64,000 nucleotides of DNA, taken from NCBI GenBank assembly GCA_964007475.1, contig OZ023273.1, positions 137,489,308 through 137,553,307 of the forward strand, read 5' to 3'. The position numbers and the translations under genes are program-made. This document shows, in pieces, positions 21,262 to 35,678 of the stretch. Source of the DNA: Hybos culiciformis. Taxonomy: Eukaryota; Arthropoda; Insecta; Diptera; Hybotidae. The notes under the pieces were generated by a model, which worked only from the letters and a program-made list of their open reading frames with translations, searched no databases and was not told the DNA's origin. Each line of letters begins with the position of its first letter. The stretch's first letter is position 1.

Positions 21262-24200
21262 CATACTACTCTCGTATACTTAGGTCAGTTACGTTCTCTA
21301 CAAAAAAACTAATCAGACTTAAATTTTTTTCCACATATCTTTTCTTTACATATATTTTCATCTTATTTCGTCCCCTATGAATTATAATAATTATAAAAAA
21401 TGATTTTTTTAATCCAATTAAAAATAAATCTATAGATTATTACATTTGGTGTGGGCATTGATGCATTAATCTATGTTTTGCCATTGTCATGGGATTATCG
21501 CATGATAACAGCAGAATTTCTAACATTTTGATTACAAATTTTTCTAAGTTCAAAAATATATATATGTATATTTTTTTTGTTGGAAATCTCATTAAGTGAC
21601 ACCTGCAAATTAGGATCACGTTCGATAACTTTTTTGATTATAAATATGCCTCTGTATAAAGAACTTAATATTATTATTGTTTATATAAAAGCTAAAATAA
21701 AAACAATTTTCAATAATACCAAATATACCTATATATTTTATCGATAAAAATGTAAGTTGAAAATACTCTCGGTTTAGAGATAAATTTTATTAGAAAAGTA
21801 AAGTCTGAAGTTATTAGCGAAGGATATATAATTTTATATTTATTTATTTTATTTTTTTTCATTATTATTTTATTTTTATTTTCAGTAAGAAAGACATAAA
21901 AATTTTAATGTCGACAGAAATACTATTTGAAATATATATACTTAAATTTATATACATACTATAGAACTATACAACGTCTGACTAATATTAAAATTCAACC
22001 ATGAACCTCCAAATTCTGCCTTGTTATTATATTATGCTATGTAGCTATGTATATAAATATAACAACGAAAAAATTAATCTCATCTAAATACTTGAATTTG
22101 GAATTTTTATCGAAATAATTTTGGAATAATTTTACTATTGTAAAAAAAATAAATATGAATACTTTTTCCACTAAAATTAATTCTTTTGAAATCAATATTC
22201 ACAAATTATCAATTTTTGATTAAAAAATTATTATCTTTTTGATATTGAAATCTATTTTGATCACAAGACTAAATTTTTCTTAAATAATTTTCGGTAATCA
22301 TAAGTTACATGGATAAAATATTGTAATTTATTTTTTAAAAAAAAAACAACAAAAAAAAAAACCAAAATAATGCCTTCTGTTATTATTAAGGACTGGTTAA
22401 AAGGTTTTTTTACTTAAAATAAAATTTTTAGTTATTTTGTTTTGTTAAAATTACTTTTACAAACTTTATTCTTTTCTTTTTTTTGTTTTATGTTATTATA
22501 TTTCTGTGCAGAAAAAAAAACATTATTATTACATTTTACGCAAAATATTTTTGGTACTTAATGTCCTTAAATGGACTTTTAAAGAAAAACTGGGGGAAAA
22601 AAAAAACCTTAATAACAATAATAATAAAAAATAATTGCGTCTGGTTTTTTAATTTTGTTGTAACCAATATGAAATAAATTAGAATCAAATGTGCTGTAAA
22701 AGAATTTCGTTGCATTAAGAAAAAACATGATAAAAAAAATAATATTACTCAAATTGCAAACTTTTGATACAATTTCTACAGAGATTCATGTTTTTTTGCA
22801 AACGAAGTTTCTGAGAATTTTATTGTTGAAACAAAAACTAGCAATTATTCTCTTACTCATCATCAGATAGATCCTGTAATCATAGTGGTATGTAGACTTA
22901 CATTAGTATATTACGCTTGTGGCTTAATTTGAAAACAAGAACCCACTTTTTTTAAAGAACGGGCGGTGAAATTTTAGACAATCATTATTTTGTTTGGCCG
23001 AAATCATTCTATGTTCTATGAAAATTTTTAATTAGTGCAAAATAAAAAAATAAAAAAAATAAAAAATAGACCCAACTAATCGTGCCTACTTTATTATATT
23101 CAATAATAACGAAAACTTAAGCATAAAATAAAAAAAGTCAAAAGAAACTTATAAAGAAAAGTTGAATGAATGTAATAAGCCGTAAAAAAATTCAAAAAGC
23201 ATGATCAACAATGAAGAGAAAAAAAAAAAATAATAATTTATCTTTAAAAATGTAATAATTTTTATGATAAACGTATAAAAGACAAATTAACTAATTTCTA
23301 TTCAGATAGTTGAACTGTGAACAAAAATTCGAATCATATTTTTTGAAGCAAAAAAAAAAGAAAAAAAACTGCTTTGCAAAAAGAAAGTAATAACAATTGA
23401 CTGATTTCTTCTGGGTTTTTTAAATCATAAAAACATGGCAATAAAGTATTTGTCATTGTTGGACAAAAATAATGACACCCATTAATAAATAGAAAATAAA
23501 AAGGAATTCTATAATAAAGTATGATTTTAATCGAAGTTTTAATCTAAAATAGTCTATTAAAGCATTTGATTAAGTGCTTATTATAAGTATCTAGTGAAAC
23601 AAGCAATTCTAACTTTATGGTAATTAAGATTAAGGAGTTCCTGATCCCTAAAGAACTATTGGAACATAGATAAGATATAGTAATAGATGGCCCACTCAAA
23701 AGATCTACTACAGCGCCTGATGGATTTGTGGAGGGAAGGTGAACTAAAAAAATAAAATTTTTGTAGGTGGCAATTTATTTCTAATATTTCAAATGAAAAT
23801 ATTAAAATTCAAATTTGCAGGAAAAAAAGAAGATTATGAATAAAAGATAAATTTATTTTTATAGCAAATTTTTTATTTTCTTAATTTTTTTAGTTTTTAT
23901 AAAATGTTCTCTGAAATATATTATTACATTTTTTTTTATTTGATCACTTATATAATTTATACCACATTGTGTTCTAACATTTCCACTTAAAATTCTATTA
24001 ATTTTATTGCAATAATTATAAATTAATAAATTAAATGTATAATCTAAAAATAGATTTATTGTAAGTTCACCGTGCAGTTTATAAATTTTTTTAATAAAAT
24101 TCAAACTAATTTTTTCTCAAAATAAATCACCTACACGTCCAAACGCTTTTATTTCAAAAAATATAATAAATACGAAAAAAAGCTCAGCCGGCTGGGTTGA

Positions 24201-27200
24201 CAATAAAAGTAAACGTAAACAAACAAAGAGCGCCGCATGTGGTTGAAAGGTGAAACACATTAAGAAAACTGAAATTAATTTTGTTCTAAGTGAACCTACC
24301 ATGCTATTGGAAATATATATGTGGTTTGGTAAATGTCAATGTAATAAAATGGCTATATATATGGAGTGAAGACCTTAATATTTATTCTTTTAAAAACATT
24401 TAAATAAAAATTATATAAAAAATAAATTAAAATTATTACATTTTTAAGAACCATTCATTAAAAAAAAAAAAAAAACTTGATAAAAGTATGTAATGTGCGA
24501 GTTTTGCATTCACAATGTTTTGAATGAACACTCATTACTAAAAGTAAATATTTACAATGAAGATACTAAACAAAATTACATAATTTTTTTATGAATGATA
24601 TCACTTCTTAACAAAAATAAAAAACGCCTGTAGGAAGATATCAACCCTCGAGCTGCTTTTTTCTGTAACTTACGTTTAAATTGTCTTATTGATTTCAAGG
24701 TTTGACATTCATTATATTTGCCCATTAAAGATCAACGTTGTTCATTAAAAATTCTATTCGAAAGTTTTTGCATATAGTACAGTTCAGATCGTGCACGAAA
24801 CCAAAAATTCTTTTCAGTTATCTGTATAGGCAATTCTACATTATTTTTCCAAGATTTTGTCACTTTAGATTGAATATTCTAAAATTTTTAAAGGATTATA
24901 AAGTCAAAAAAAAAGAAAGATTGACTCATCGGATTTCAATTAATAATAAATTAATTAAATAAAAAAATTTACGGAAAATAAATATACTCGATGTGTCTAG
25001 ACATACAAATTGTTTGCAAGGAAGATTTTTCAAAATATATATCTTGATCTTGGTTTCCAACAAACTCAATTATTTATGTATTATATTAACTTTTTCAACT
25101 TCTAATTATTGTGGTTATCGTTATTGTGCCTACTAAAAAAAAAATTAATGTTAAAACTATCAAACGAATGCCTTACTAATTTATTATAAAATGCCTCAGT
25201 TTCAATTTAAAAAAGAAATTAAAACAAAAAACAAGCTTTTGTGATTAGTCGATTAAAAATTCCAAACTCATTTTCTTTATAGAAAATATTGTTTTATATA
25301 CAACATTATATTTGAAAATAAAAAATAAAAAATAATTTTTGCAACGTTATTTTTTTTTTTTTGTACCTACCCTACATACATATATTTTTTCAACATAAAT
25401 GATTCTCTATGAATTTCTAATTAGCAAGCTAAATGAGATTTTTTTTTTTTCATAAAAACAAAGTCTATATATCTTTGATATCTGTTACTTTGAAAAGCTA
25501 TGTACATTGTACTTAATATGCTTATTAAAGCTATGAAAGCGAATTTTTTCATTTGAATTTTTTTTGTAAAAATATGTAATTATAAAAAACCTCAAAATTT
25601 TTATCTAAGAAATATTTTAATTGAAAATCTTTACAAACAACATCAGTATTGAAATTATTGTAACAGCTTTTAACTTCTCAACGTGGATGTAAATTTTTTT
25701 TCCTGGAGGCGCAAATTACGGATTTGGCAGTTTTAAAAATTATGCAATTTTGATAAATAATTTGTTTTTCATGAAAATGCTGTCAGAAAAAAACTCTTTA
25801 TTGATTACAAATTTCATCAGAAATTAAATAAAAAGGAAAAATTTGTATGTCAAAAATAGTAAATATTTGTTAAAATACTATTTTCGAATCAAATTTAAAA
25901 CGGGAATTAAAATCCTTTAGAATTCTTCATAATAGTAAAGTTAGAAAAAAAATCCACATTTAATGATAATGGAATCTGTTGAAATTCTCATAATATTGTT
26001 GAATATCCTTAAATCTTAGGTTTATTTTTATAAAAATTTTACCTGTGAGAAAATTTGTAGAACATCTTCTGACACTAATTTACATCATCTTCAAAAAAAA
26101 TATATATATATTTTTTCTACTGACCTGAAAATATTATTATCCATGTACAAATAGGTTCTGTAATTTTAATAAATAACTATGCCATAACATGTAATTCTTT
26201 TTTTTTGTTTTTTTTTTTTTGTTAGTTTACAAGTAATATTTTTTTTTTACTAAAAAAACTCAATAAATATAGGCCAAATATATTTTTTTTGTAACAATTT
26301 TTTTTGCTTTTTGTTATAAAATATGTAAATTGGAGTATAACTTACAGTTATTGCTCCGTTGAATCTATTTTGATGTTATTTATAAATTATTTTATGCTCT
26401 GTTTCATTATTTTTTATGCAAAAAAAAAAAAAAAGCCAACCATCATTATTATATAAAGAAACGCATTTTCGGGTCAGTTGCAATAGAGAAAAAATAATAA
26501 TAAGGATTTTTATTTATTTTATTTTATTTTTATATTAACATGAAAATGTTAAACAGGGTTATTAAAAACAAATCAGAACTACATATTTTATTTTTTTCTT
26601 CTTGAATGATGACATTTATTATTTTGTTTTCATCATCGAAAAAAAAACTTGTAATGCACAATTAGATTAAATGCAAACATATCTATGGTACAATATTCAT
26701 GAAATAAATTATGCATTTTGTTGGAATTAAATGTGTATGATATATAAATAAACTAAATTTTATTGTAATAGTTACATTTCATTGGAACATTAATAGACAT
26801 TTTCCAGTGTAAATTATGTTTTTGAAGTTTATCTAGTAATACGTTTGTTACCAAGATTTCACTTCTTTTTTTGATTATTTACCAAGAAAATGTATGTTTA
26901 ACATGATGATGTCTCTTTATACTTATACTTACTTAATGTATAATATAAGAAAATCATATATAGCTATACATATATGTATTATAGTTCTTTGATTCACGAA
27001 TATTTTTTAATAAAATCTTAAATACAAAATCATAATAAATGCATATTTTTCAAAAATTTTCATGATCTCGTTTAAACAATATTTGTCATTTTGAAATCAA
27101 TCAAATTGATTGTTTAGCCATACATTTATACAACCACAGATTAAAATGTTTATTTTCATCATAATTGTACACTTGCATTTATAGATATTTCTGAATTTTA

Positions 27201-29723
27201 TATTCAGTATATTGCGAAAAGGAACATCATTATCCCGGTTTTATTAAAACCAAAAACGAAATAAAGTGTTATTTTATTTTCGAATATTATGCATTATATA
27301 AAAATATGTGTACATTGCACATGTATTTTCAATATGTAATGTTAGGCCATAGCTAAATAAATTTTTCCCATAAATATCTTTTTTATGCACTTGTAATATG
27401 TTTTCTGGTTTTGACATCTCAATTGTAATCAAATCTAATGAACCATTTTTTTTGATCTTTTTCATTAGTGCTAAACATTATGATGGTAAAAAAAAATGCA
27501 CCACGATGATTACCAGATAATGAATTTCGGTAATGTTTCAATATTTTACTTTACCCAAATTTATTTTGGTTAGAGTAATATAAAATAGATTTGAATTGAA
27601 AGCGAATTATGAGATAAAAATTCAAAAATAATTAAATGAGAATTATTTAACCTGATAATGTTGAAAATTTGATAAAACAATTATTTCGAAATAAATCAAA
27701 TAATAATGATTTTCTTGTCTGGCTTTGAACTGCTAGCGATGAATTACTGGCAATGAAATACTATAGCGAGGCGATGAATTGTTCAGCGTTTAGAACCATT
27801 AGAACCATTAGAAAAATTAAACAATGTCCATCCGATGTGTTGCATCATCTCATAAATGCTGTAGTATATGCATAGTTATATATCAAACACAAACCTGAAC
27901 GTATTACCCTATATAAGACTTTACTTAAGCACATTACTGAATATGATTAAAACTTCTTTTTTTTTTAATATGAATTTCAATAGAATACAAGAACGATGCT
28001 ATGCATAAAATCCCTTAAAGAATTTTATTCAAGGACTTTTCGATAACACTTTTTCAATAAATACATATTTTTATTTTTCTTAAATGTTGTGAAATTTTAA
28101 CGAGATTTCTATATTCTGATAAAAAAAAATAAAAAAAAAGATGTGCGTGATGATTTCTGCGATTTTATTCGTTATAACAGCACTATTATACACCACAAAA
28201 AGTTAATTCAAATTCATGCACAAAATCAAGAAAATCAAGGTGAATGACTTAACATTATACTGTTGTAGAGAGTGAAGAATTTTATCCTTAATCCTTTCAT
28301 AATATTTATTAAAAACGTGTCAAATTTTCTTTAGTTCATTGACGTGATAAAAATTAAAGGAAAATTTATAATTTTTTTTTTTTTATTTAATAATAGCAGA
28401 ATCCTTGAAAAACATTATGTATTATAAAATTGTATACATATTGTCATATATTTTGATAGATATTTGATTAAATTTTTTAAATAAACTAATTTATTTTGTC
28501 CGCATTTTTCAGAAATTGAAAATATATATTATTTTTTAATAATCTTAGGTTTAGCAAGTTAAAAGCTCATATAAGACGGAAGCTCTGTAATTCGGATAAT
28601 TCAATAAACATTTTTGGACAAATTGTCTAAAGTAGGTCTATCTGAACAAATTTAATTATCAAAAGAAATTTGAAAAGAAAATATATTGCCATTGATGCAA
28701 TCAAATGATAATCATAAAAGGATAGATAAACAATGAAATATGTCAATTAAATAATACTTTTTTTTGGGTCGTTCCGAAAACTATCATTTTAATAACCATC
28801 ATTCAAATTTAACTAGAAAATCTGTTTGAAACAAAAATAAAGGAAATCTCTGAAATAAAAAAAAAACATTTTTTATTTGCTTTCAATTTAAACCAAAAAA
28901 AAAAAAAATTACTTCAAAAGATTTTACGAAAGCAAAGAAAAAATGCACATATTAGCATTATTTATTTAGTTTTTTTTTTTTTTCGTAAGGACAATTCAAC
29001 ATGCTTATTATCCTTTAAGAATATTTCATCTTGAAATAAAGTACTTAAAAGTAGCAACACCATAAAACAAAAACAGCAATAAAGTCTGGTAATAAAAAAA
29101 AATGTTTATAAGAATTAAGAAAATAGAAAAAAAAAATATATCCTTTAGAAAAAAAGAGGAAAAACCATAGCATTAACACGTAGAAATAAAAAAAAAAAAT
29201 TAAACGACATACATACTTGATTTTAAGGATCATTATAACAAAGCATCAATAAAAGCAAAAAAAAAAAAAAAAACGTTTTTTTTTTAAAGACAGGATGAAA
29301 AAAAATCATTATAATTTCTTTCAAAAAAAAAAAAAAAAATATGTAAAGGAAATTTTCGCTTTTTCCTAAAGAAGAGAAGTTAATGCACCAATTATTGTCT
29401 ATTCAAGAAGAAGATTTGGAGTAAAAGTGTAAAGGACACACATTTTTTTGTTATTCAGCTTGAATAAAGTTATTTTTCTGAAAACTGAAAATGTCTTCAT
29501 TATATCGAAGTTTATGAAAAACATTTAAACTAAGGCTTTTCGCTTGAAATAAATATGTAATTGATATATGTAAATAAAATTGTTTTCAATTGAATATTTT
29601 ACACTTAGTTAATTAAAAAATTTCTGACTTGAAATCTGTACGATTATACGGGTTTGATTCGATACAACAAGATACTTTTTATTTTAATGTAGACTTATTG
29701 AAAATTTGATTCAAAAATATGAT

Positions 29724-29757
29724 ATTTCCTATATCATATTATTTCCTATATCATATT
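29724..29757. repeat. 17-bp tandem duplication
   Basis: ATTTCCTATATCATATT occurs twice in direct succession (29724-29740, 29741-29757) with no mismatch. A recent slippage or duplication event. Confidence 0.85.
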
Positions 29758-30211
29758 ATGTTGCATCCTATGCTTATCTTACGATTATTGTTTATTCTAC
29801 CTTACTTCTTACTTGGCACTTGACGCAAGAGTAGTATTTTCGTTGTGTTGTTTTTTTAAAGGTTTTTTTTAACGTTTGTGTGAAAAGCTGTGGATAATTT
29901 TTTTTTAACAAATTTTAACTCACATCTTAAAAGAAAAAAAATCTTTGATATAATATCTAATGTGAAAACCCAGTTGTAGTTAAGGAAACATTATATGAGT
30001 ATAACGAAATCTTAGACAGTGACATTTTATCGCTCCAACTTCTTCATTTAAAACTTTCATGATTATTATGTCGATAAAGGTGAAATCTTTAAATTTAATT
30101 CGAATCAAGTGAATATGAAATTTGAAAAATCAAATTTATTTTTTATCCTATTTATTTATTATTTTATCCTATGTATTTGTTATTATTTATGTTTCGGAAT
30201 AAAGTTGAATA

Positions 30212-30214
<3 letters not shown>

Positions 30215-30244
<30 letters not shown>
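30215..30244. repeat. (AT)15 microsatellite
   Basis: Fifteen uninterrupted AT dinucleotides, the longest pure AT run noticed. It is likely to be length-variable between individuals. Confidence 0.95.
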
Positions 30245-30246
<2 letters not shown>

Positions 30247-31317
30247 TAGCATGCGTATTCCGCTAACAGTCCAACTATGTTATTTCCTTCCCAATTTTTT
30301 TTTAATATTTTTTTTTCAACCAAAAGGAAATTATTAAAGGAAGTACATGTTTCAAATGGAAAATGACAACTAAAATTTTAAAATGTTTTTCTAGTCGACA
30401 TAAAAATAACGCAAAAATATGTTTTATTTTTCTGAAAAAAAAAAGAAAAAAGAAATCTTAAAATTATTTGCTGTGTGGACTATGATATTGATGATGAAAT
30501 AAATAAAAGCTTTAAGTTTTTTTGCAACTAGTTTTCAGGAGTCAGGAACAAATAACTTATTTTTAAGGTATATGACTATTTAAGTAACTATTTTTTAGGG
30601 TCTATTCTAGCGCAACATTGTCTACTTCATATTGAATGGTGTCATGTTCACACACTATATTATTTAAACATATTAAAACATATTATACAAGTGAACCTTA
30701 TTCACCTATAATGAATAATCTAAAAATTATAACACCAACCTGCTAAATTTGATATCTATATATTTTATTAAAGACATGAATGCCATTTTTTATGTCATTA
30801 TTAATTTTAAAATAAATTCAAAAAACAATAAGTTATTAAAATAATGGGTCATTTAAAACTATATACGATGAATGATATGAAATTTTGTTTTTATTATTAT
30901 CTCTTATGTAATAAATTTTTATTATCATTATCTTTTATTATTTTAAATATTAACGGAAATCATAAAATGATATAAACATTGATTACGATAATAATTTTCA
31001 TTCTTATTATGACTATTTTGATAAAATCATCATAATATAATTTTGCATAAATAATAATTATGAATTGAATGAAATATGTATATGCAATCAATTCATTGAC
31101 AAAATGCCATAAAATAATCCTTTTATTACTATGAATCATAATAAAATTAAAACAATAAGAAAAGATTTTTGATAAATTCATAATTCTGTTTTATGTTGTT
31201 ACAACGAAAGAAATCGGAGTATTCGAGTTATTCGCAAGATCGCAAGCTATAGGAATAAAAGTAAAATTATTCGTTTTTTTTTTTTCAAATTATTCGCTAA
31301 AAGATCGTGCTTATATT

Positions 31318-31507
31318 AGGCATTATGACGTAACGTCTACGATGCTATCTCATGTCCACAGATTTTATGTACTTTTCAAAACGGTATAACGTCCACCAAA
31401 AAAAAAAATCAGAAAATTTACAGACGTTAGAAAACGACAAATATTCGTATGGTAGACATTATGTCGTCTATTCGTGGATATTATTGTCAAAGACATTATG
31501 ACGAGTC
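31318..31507. repeat. Patch of diverged GACATTATG(T/A)CG words
   Basis: GCATTATGACG (31320-31330), GACATTATGTCGTC (31455-31468) and GACATTATGACGAGTC (31492-31507) recur within 190 bp. AACGTCTACG, AACGTCCACC and ACGTTAG fragments lie between them. A related word, GACATTATGTCGGTTCG, stands alone at 13211-13227. This looks like a decayed internally repetitive transposon end or satellite. The family is not recognised. Confidence 0.45.
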
Positions 31508-33363
31508 CATTTTATTTTATAATAAAACTACTATGAATAGAATAGTATAACTATAAAGTAATAAATAACTATACTAAATTTCTGTTAAATTTTCAAATAA
31601 ATATGTATTTTAATAAAATATCAGTAAGTAAGTAAATAAATCTTATATTCTAGAGAATTTTTTTTAAAGGACTCTAATATTCTGTCATTGTTTCGTGAGA
31701 AACAAAAAAAAAACAAAATTAAAAAATAGGTAAACTTATATATTTTCCAATCCAATAGACTTGCGTTAGAAATTTATTGGATTTTGTTGTAACCAATGAC
31801 CATTTTCAATATAAATCTATTTCTCAAATTAAATTGAAAAAAAAAAATAACTAAAATGAATACAAAATCAAAAAGTCTAGCAAAAGAAAATTTATTTTTA
31901 CCCATGGCTAAATTGTGTACAATGTACAGGTTCCTATTTTTTTTTTTATAAATTTAATATTTTGTTCTAAACGCCAGTACGTGATAAAAACTTTCTTTAA
32001 AGGAAAAAAAAAGCTTACGATTAATGACTTTTATTTTCGAAACACATTTCAACGCAATTAAAAGCAACAAACACATTCGATATAAATTTATTTTCAGTCG
32101 TTATTAAAGTTTTCTAGTTAAGTTCGATGTTTCTTAATCAATGTATCTAAATCTGAGCAAGAATGTTCTCATGTCATTGAAAATGATACGTTATCGGTTA
32201 CCACACCGAACGCTAAATAAGATATTTATAATAACGATATTTTTAGCTGAATTTTAAGATAACAGAAAAATTTCTTTCTAAAGTGTACCTGTTGAACTAA
32301 ATTATAATTCAAAGGAATTTAGAAGGACACAGAAAAAAGGATAAAGATAAATATTGTGCTTACGGTTATTTTTCCAATATTTTTTTTCTATCGAATGAAA
32401 GATATTAAAAATGCATAAAAATGCATTTTATTCTATTTAGTTTTTTACAATAAAATATTTATTCAAAAATAAACTAAATACATAATGTATTCAAAAGGTG
32501 TTCTATTGGATTTATTATGAATCCATAGAATAAAGGTATGAATAATTTGACATAAAAAAAAAAGAAGTTAAATAAAATTTATGGCATAAAATTAGATAAG
32601 TGACAAAAGTAAAGAATTAGAAAACAAACTTTAATATGTGTTTTTAAAAGTGTCACATATTCAGCACTCAGTTTCAACTTTATACATTATTATAATTTTG
32701 AGTTCAAGAAAATAAATAAATAATTTTAAAACAAAATAAGAATGCTTGCTTACTTTTCTGGATAAAATTAATTATTAATGAATCAAATTTTTTTTTGTCA
32801 TCCAGTTTATGGGCGCGATCACAAACTTTCCTTGATCGAAGTAATAATCCCTGTCTTTTAGTCAAATTGGATATTTAAGAGGAATTTAAATTTTTTTTCC
32901 AAATTTTAATAAAGTTTAAATTTAGCTGAAGGTATCATAAATAATCTTTTTTTTTTTAATTAAAATTCAATTTAAATACGTTTTATTTTTGCACACGAAT
33001 ATTTCGATTTTATATTCTCTCTATATCAAACGAAGTAAAATTTATATATATGTACCTACAAAAAAAGTTAAAACAAAAATACAAAACAATCATGTTACAA
33101 TGATTTACCTTGAAGGCTAATCAGTTTTCATCAGGTGGTCGACAAAAAAAAGTTTTCTAAAAAACTTTCTTTATTGTTCTGTAAAATTGCTAACATAATG
33201 AAAGCTTGCAAAAAAAAAAAAATTAAAATAATTTTCTTCTAGTAAGAAAAAAAAATAAATAAATAAATTTGTACAGACAAAACTTGAAGCATCTGTATTT
33301 TGTTAAAAATTAATTTATCTAAACATGTTCGAATATTTTCTTTCATCAAAGTTTTTAGACAAT

Positions 33364-33632
33364 GTCAAGTGCAGGAACGTCTTTAGTGGCTTAATGTAAA
33401 AATTTTATTTTTATTTTTTTCGTTTTTCACATTTTGAAGAGAAAAAAATCTATTTTCACGCAATGTTGTAAATTATGATTGATTAGAATCCTCAACCACG
33501 AGCTGTTGCTATCTGATGCGTAAGAAGTTTCATAAAAATAATTCCATCTACTTGCTTTTTGATATTATAAAATCGATATTTTACTCTTTTAATTAAATTT
33601 TTGACAATTTACCATATATTCCTGCACTTGAC
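33364..33632. mobile_element. Candidate MITE with 14-bp terminal inverted repeats, 269 bp
   Basis: GTCAAGTGCAGGAA (33364-33377) and its exact complement TTCCTGCACTTGAC (33619-33632) bound a 269-bp segment. The interior is somewhat less A/T-rich than its surroundings, around 33485-33530 (CCTCAACCACGAGC, GATGCG). A perfect 14-bp inverted pair with mixed base composition is unlikely by chance at this spacing. No convincing target-site duplication was found and there is no coding capacity, so the superfamily is open. GTGGCTTA occurs inside the left end (33387-33394) and again just outside the right end (about 33642-33649), which may mean the true element is longer. Confidence 0.45.
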
Positions 33633-35666
33633 TGAAATTCTGTGGCTTAGGAATCTTTTTGTGGTATTGTTGAGAAATATTTTTTTTCCATTTTTAGAGC
33701 TGCCACACTGAAATAAAACAGTTAGAGTGCTACGGGGTATCTATTATCCTTAAGGATTTGTTAAAAAAATAAATATTTCACCTTTTATCATTATATATCC
33801 CAAAAATGGTAAATTAAAAAGAAAACAAGAATTTTTTTTTGAACAATCAAAGGTATATAATATCCAAAGTAATTTCTCTTTTCTTGTTGAGCGAATGATT
33901 ATGAGGTTATGTATTTTTTTTTTTTTTGTTTAATAAGGAAATTTTAAATATTAATGTTTCAATTAAAATTTAATATTTACTGAATAACGCAAGGTCCTTT
34001 TTTTTTTGCAAAAGTACATACATTTGAAACTTTTAAGTACTTTTACTTTATTTCACAATATGATTGCAAATTATTATTATTATTATTGTTTTTATCCTTG
34101 AACTTTTTATTTAATTTTTTTTTTTTTATTCTTTTGACTCTTTAAGTGTTTACCTCAATCTTTAATGATAAAAACGTAGTAAATTCCAATGAAATAATTT
34201 ATCCAATGCTCAAAATAATATGTTTGTAAATATCGAATACTCTTTTATTTATATCGAGAAGCTATTGCCGAACTAGAATAATCATCATCAGAAAGAAGTA
34301 TTTCATAGAATCGAGGGCGGTGCAATATTGCAATAATGTAATCATAATGAATGAAGCTAATTTTTTTTTTGCAAACAATTAGCAAAGCTTTCTCACACTG
34401 TTGTACAAATAATCAACGTGCCATCAGTGTACTCTACTGATGAATATGTTGAAATTAAATTTAAAGAAACAAAACGTTTAAATTACATTTTTCTGACATA
34501 TAATAATGCTGGTTTAACAAAATTCAGACATAATAATTGATTTTTTGTTGAACATTTTTTTTTTGTTTTGTCAGAATATGATTTATTTAATATAAAGGAC
34601 CTTCACTCAAACGGATAATAAGAAAACAATTTACTTTTTTTTTTGTAGTCAAAAAAGGATAATGTTAAAAAAATAAACATTGCATTTAATTTTAAGCATG
34701 AAAACCAAAAGAAATAAATTTGCTTTTAACTTTGCTGCAATATTATATGAATTATTAAATAATAATAATAAAAAAAAAAAAAAAAAACAAACATTTACTT
34801 TTTTTTTCTTATATATTATACGATTCATCGATGGGTGAAAAACTTAAATCAACAAGCAAAAATATAAAAAAAAAAACATTATATGTGTGTTTTTTTTTTT
34901 TTATTAAAGCTATTCAATAAAAAATTTTATTATGCTTCAAAAATACGAAAAGATAATATTTTTTTTAATGAGAGCTTAAAGTTTTGGGAAATACACTTTA
35001 TTATGTAAAATTTATATTATTTTAGTTTTCCCTAGGTATTATTATTATTATTTAACTCAAATATTTCTGAATGACAAATTTTACGGACAAATTTTATTTT
35101 ATACAGATATACGTTCTACATTCTTCAGTGATGCAATAATGATTCTTCTTCGACTTAAAAATTTACAAACATTTAAAATTGAATTGATTTTATTTTTGTC
35201 AATTTATCCGTTTTTTAATACAAAATACAATAATTATATAATTAATAAAAATTTAGAACATTAGGTACCTAAAAAATGATGTGGATGAAATTGAAATTTA
35301 ATATTTTAAGAATTTTAGTGTTCGTACAGTAGTAGACAAGTTAGAGAGAAAATACAAATATCCGTCTTAAATTTTTGATGAAAAAAAGAATAAAATAAAA
35401 CCAAAAATTAAAAACGTCGTCTTATAAATCTCAAATTCTAAAATAAAATATTATGACAAAGTCTAATAAAAAAGAAAAGACTATATCTTATTATTAAAAG
35501 TGCTAAAAAGCTTGTTAAGCTTTTAAATTTAAATAAACTTAAATGATATATTTATAATGAAAATCTTGTTAACTTTTTAGTATAATGTCCTTGTAATGAT
35601 TTATAATATTTTCTTTTTCTAATATCATTTTTGATGATTGAAATTATGAGAACTCAGCAGCGAAAA

Positions 35667-35678
35667 TATCCCGGGATA
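35667..35678. other. 12-bp G+C-centred palindrome
   Basis: TATCCCGGGATA is a perfect palindrome with a CCCGGG core in strongly A/T-rich DNA. It could bind a dimeric factor. No neighbouring gene helps to assign a role. Confidence 0.4.

Larger units (their letters stand above)
21270..33363. other. Gene-free AT-rich DNA
   Basis: No gene is supported; short frames such as 22483-22677, 23859-24104, 24738-24962, 27274-27465, 29045-29233 and 30960-31181 are low-complexity. Items inside: a G+C-richer patch at 22900-23010; a patch at 23681-23741 with TAGATGGC and CTACTACAGCGCC; a CpG-containing island at 24180-24300; a palindrome-like CAATCAA-A-TTGATTG at 27098-27112; a small tandem of AGAACCATT near 27800; and a GACATTATG-type repeat patch at 31318-31507. 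Confidence 0.55.

Noticed and set aside
24117..24302. 61-codon minus-strand frame with a hydrophobic start
   Set aside because: Signal-peptide-like only because of composition; no homology recognised and no splice or promoter context. Kept as an island of interest, not as a gene.
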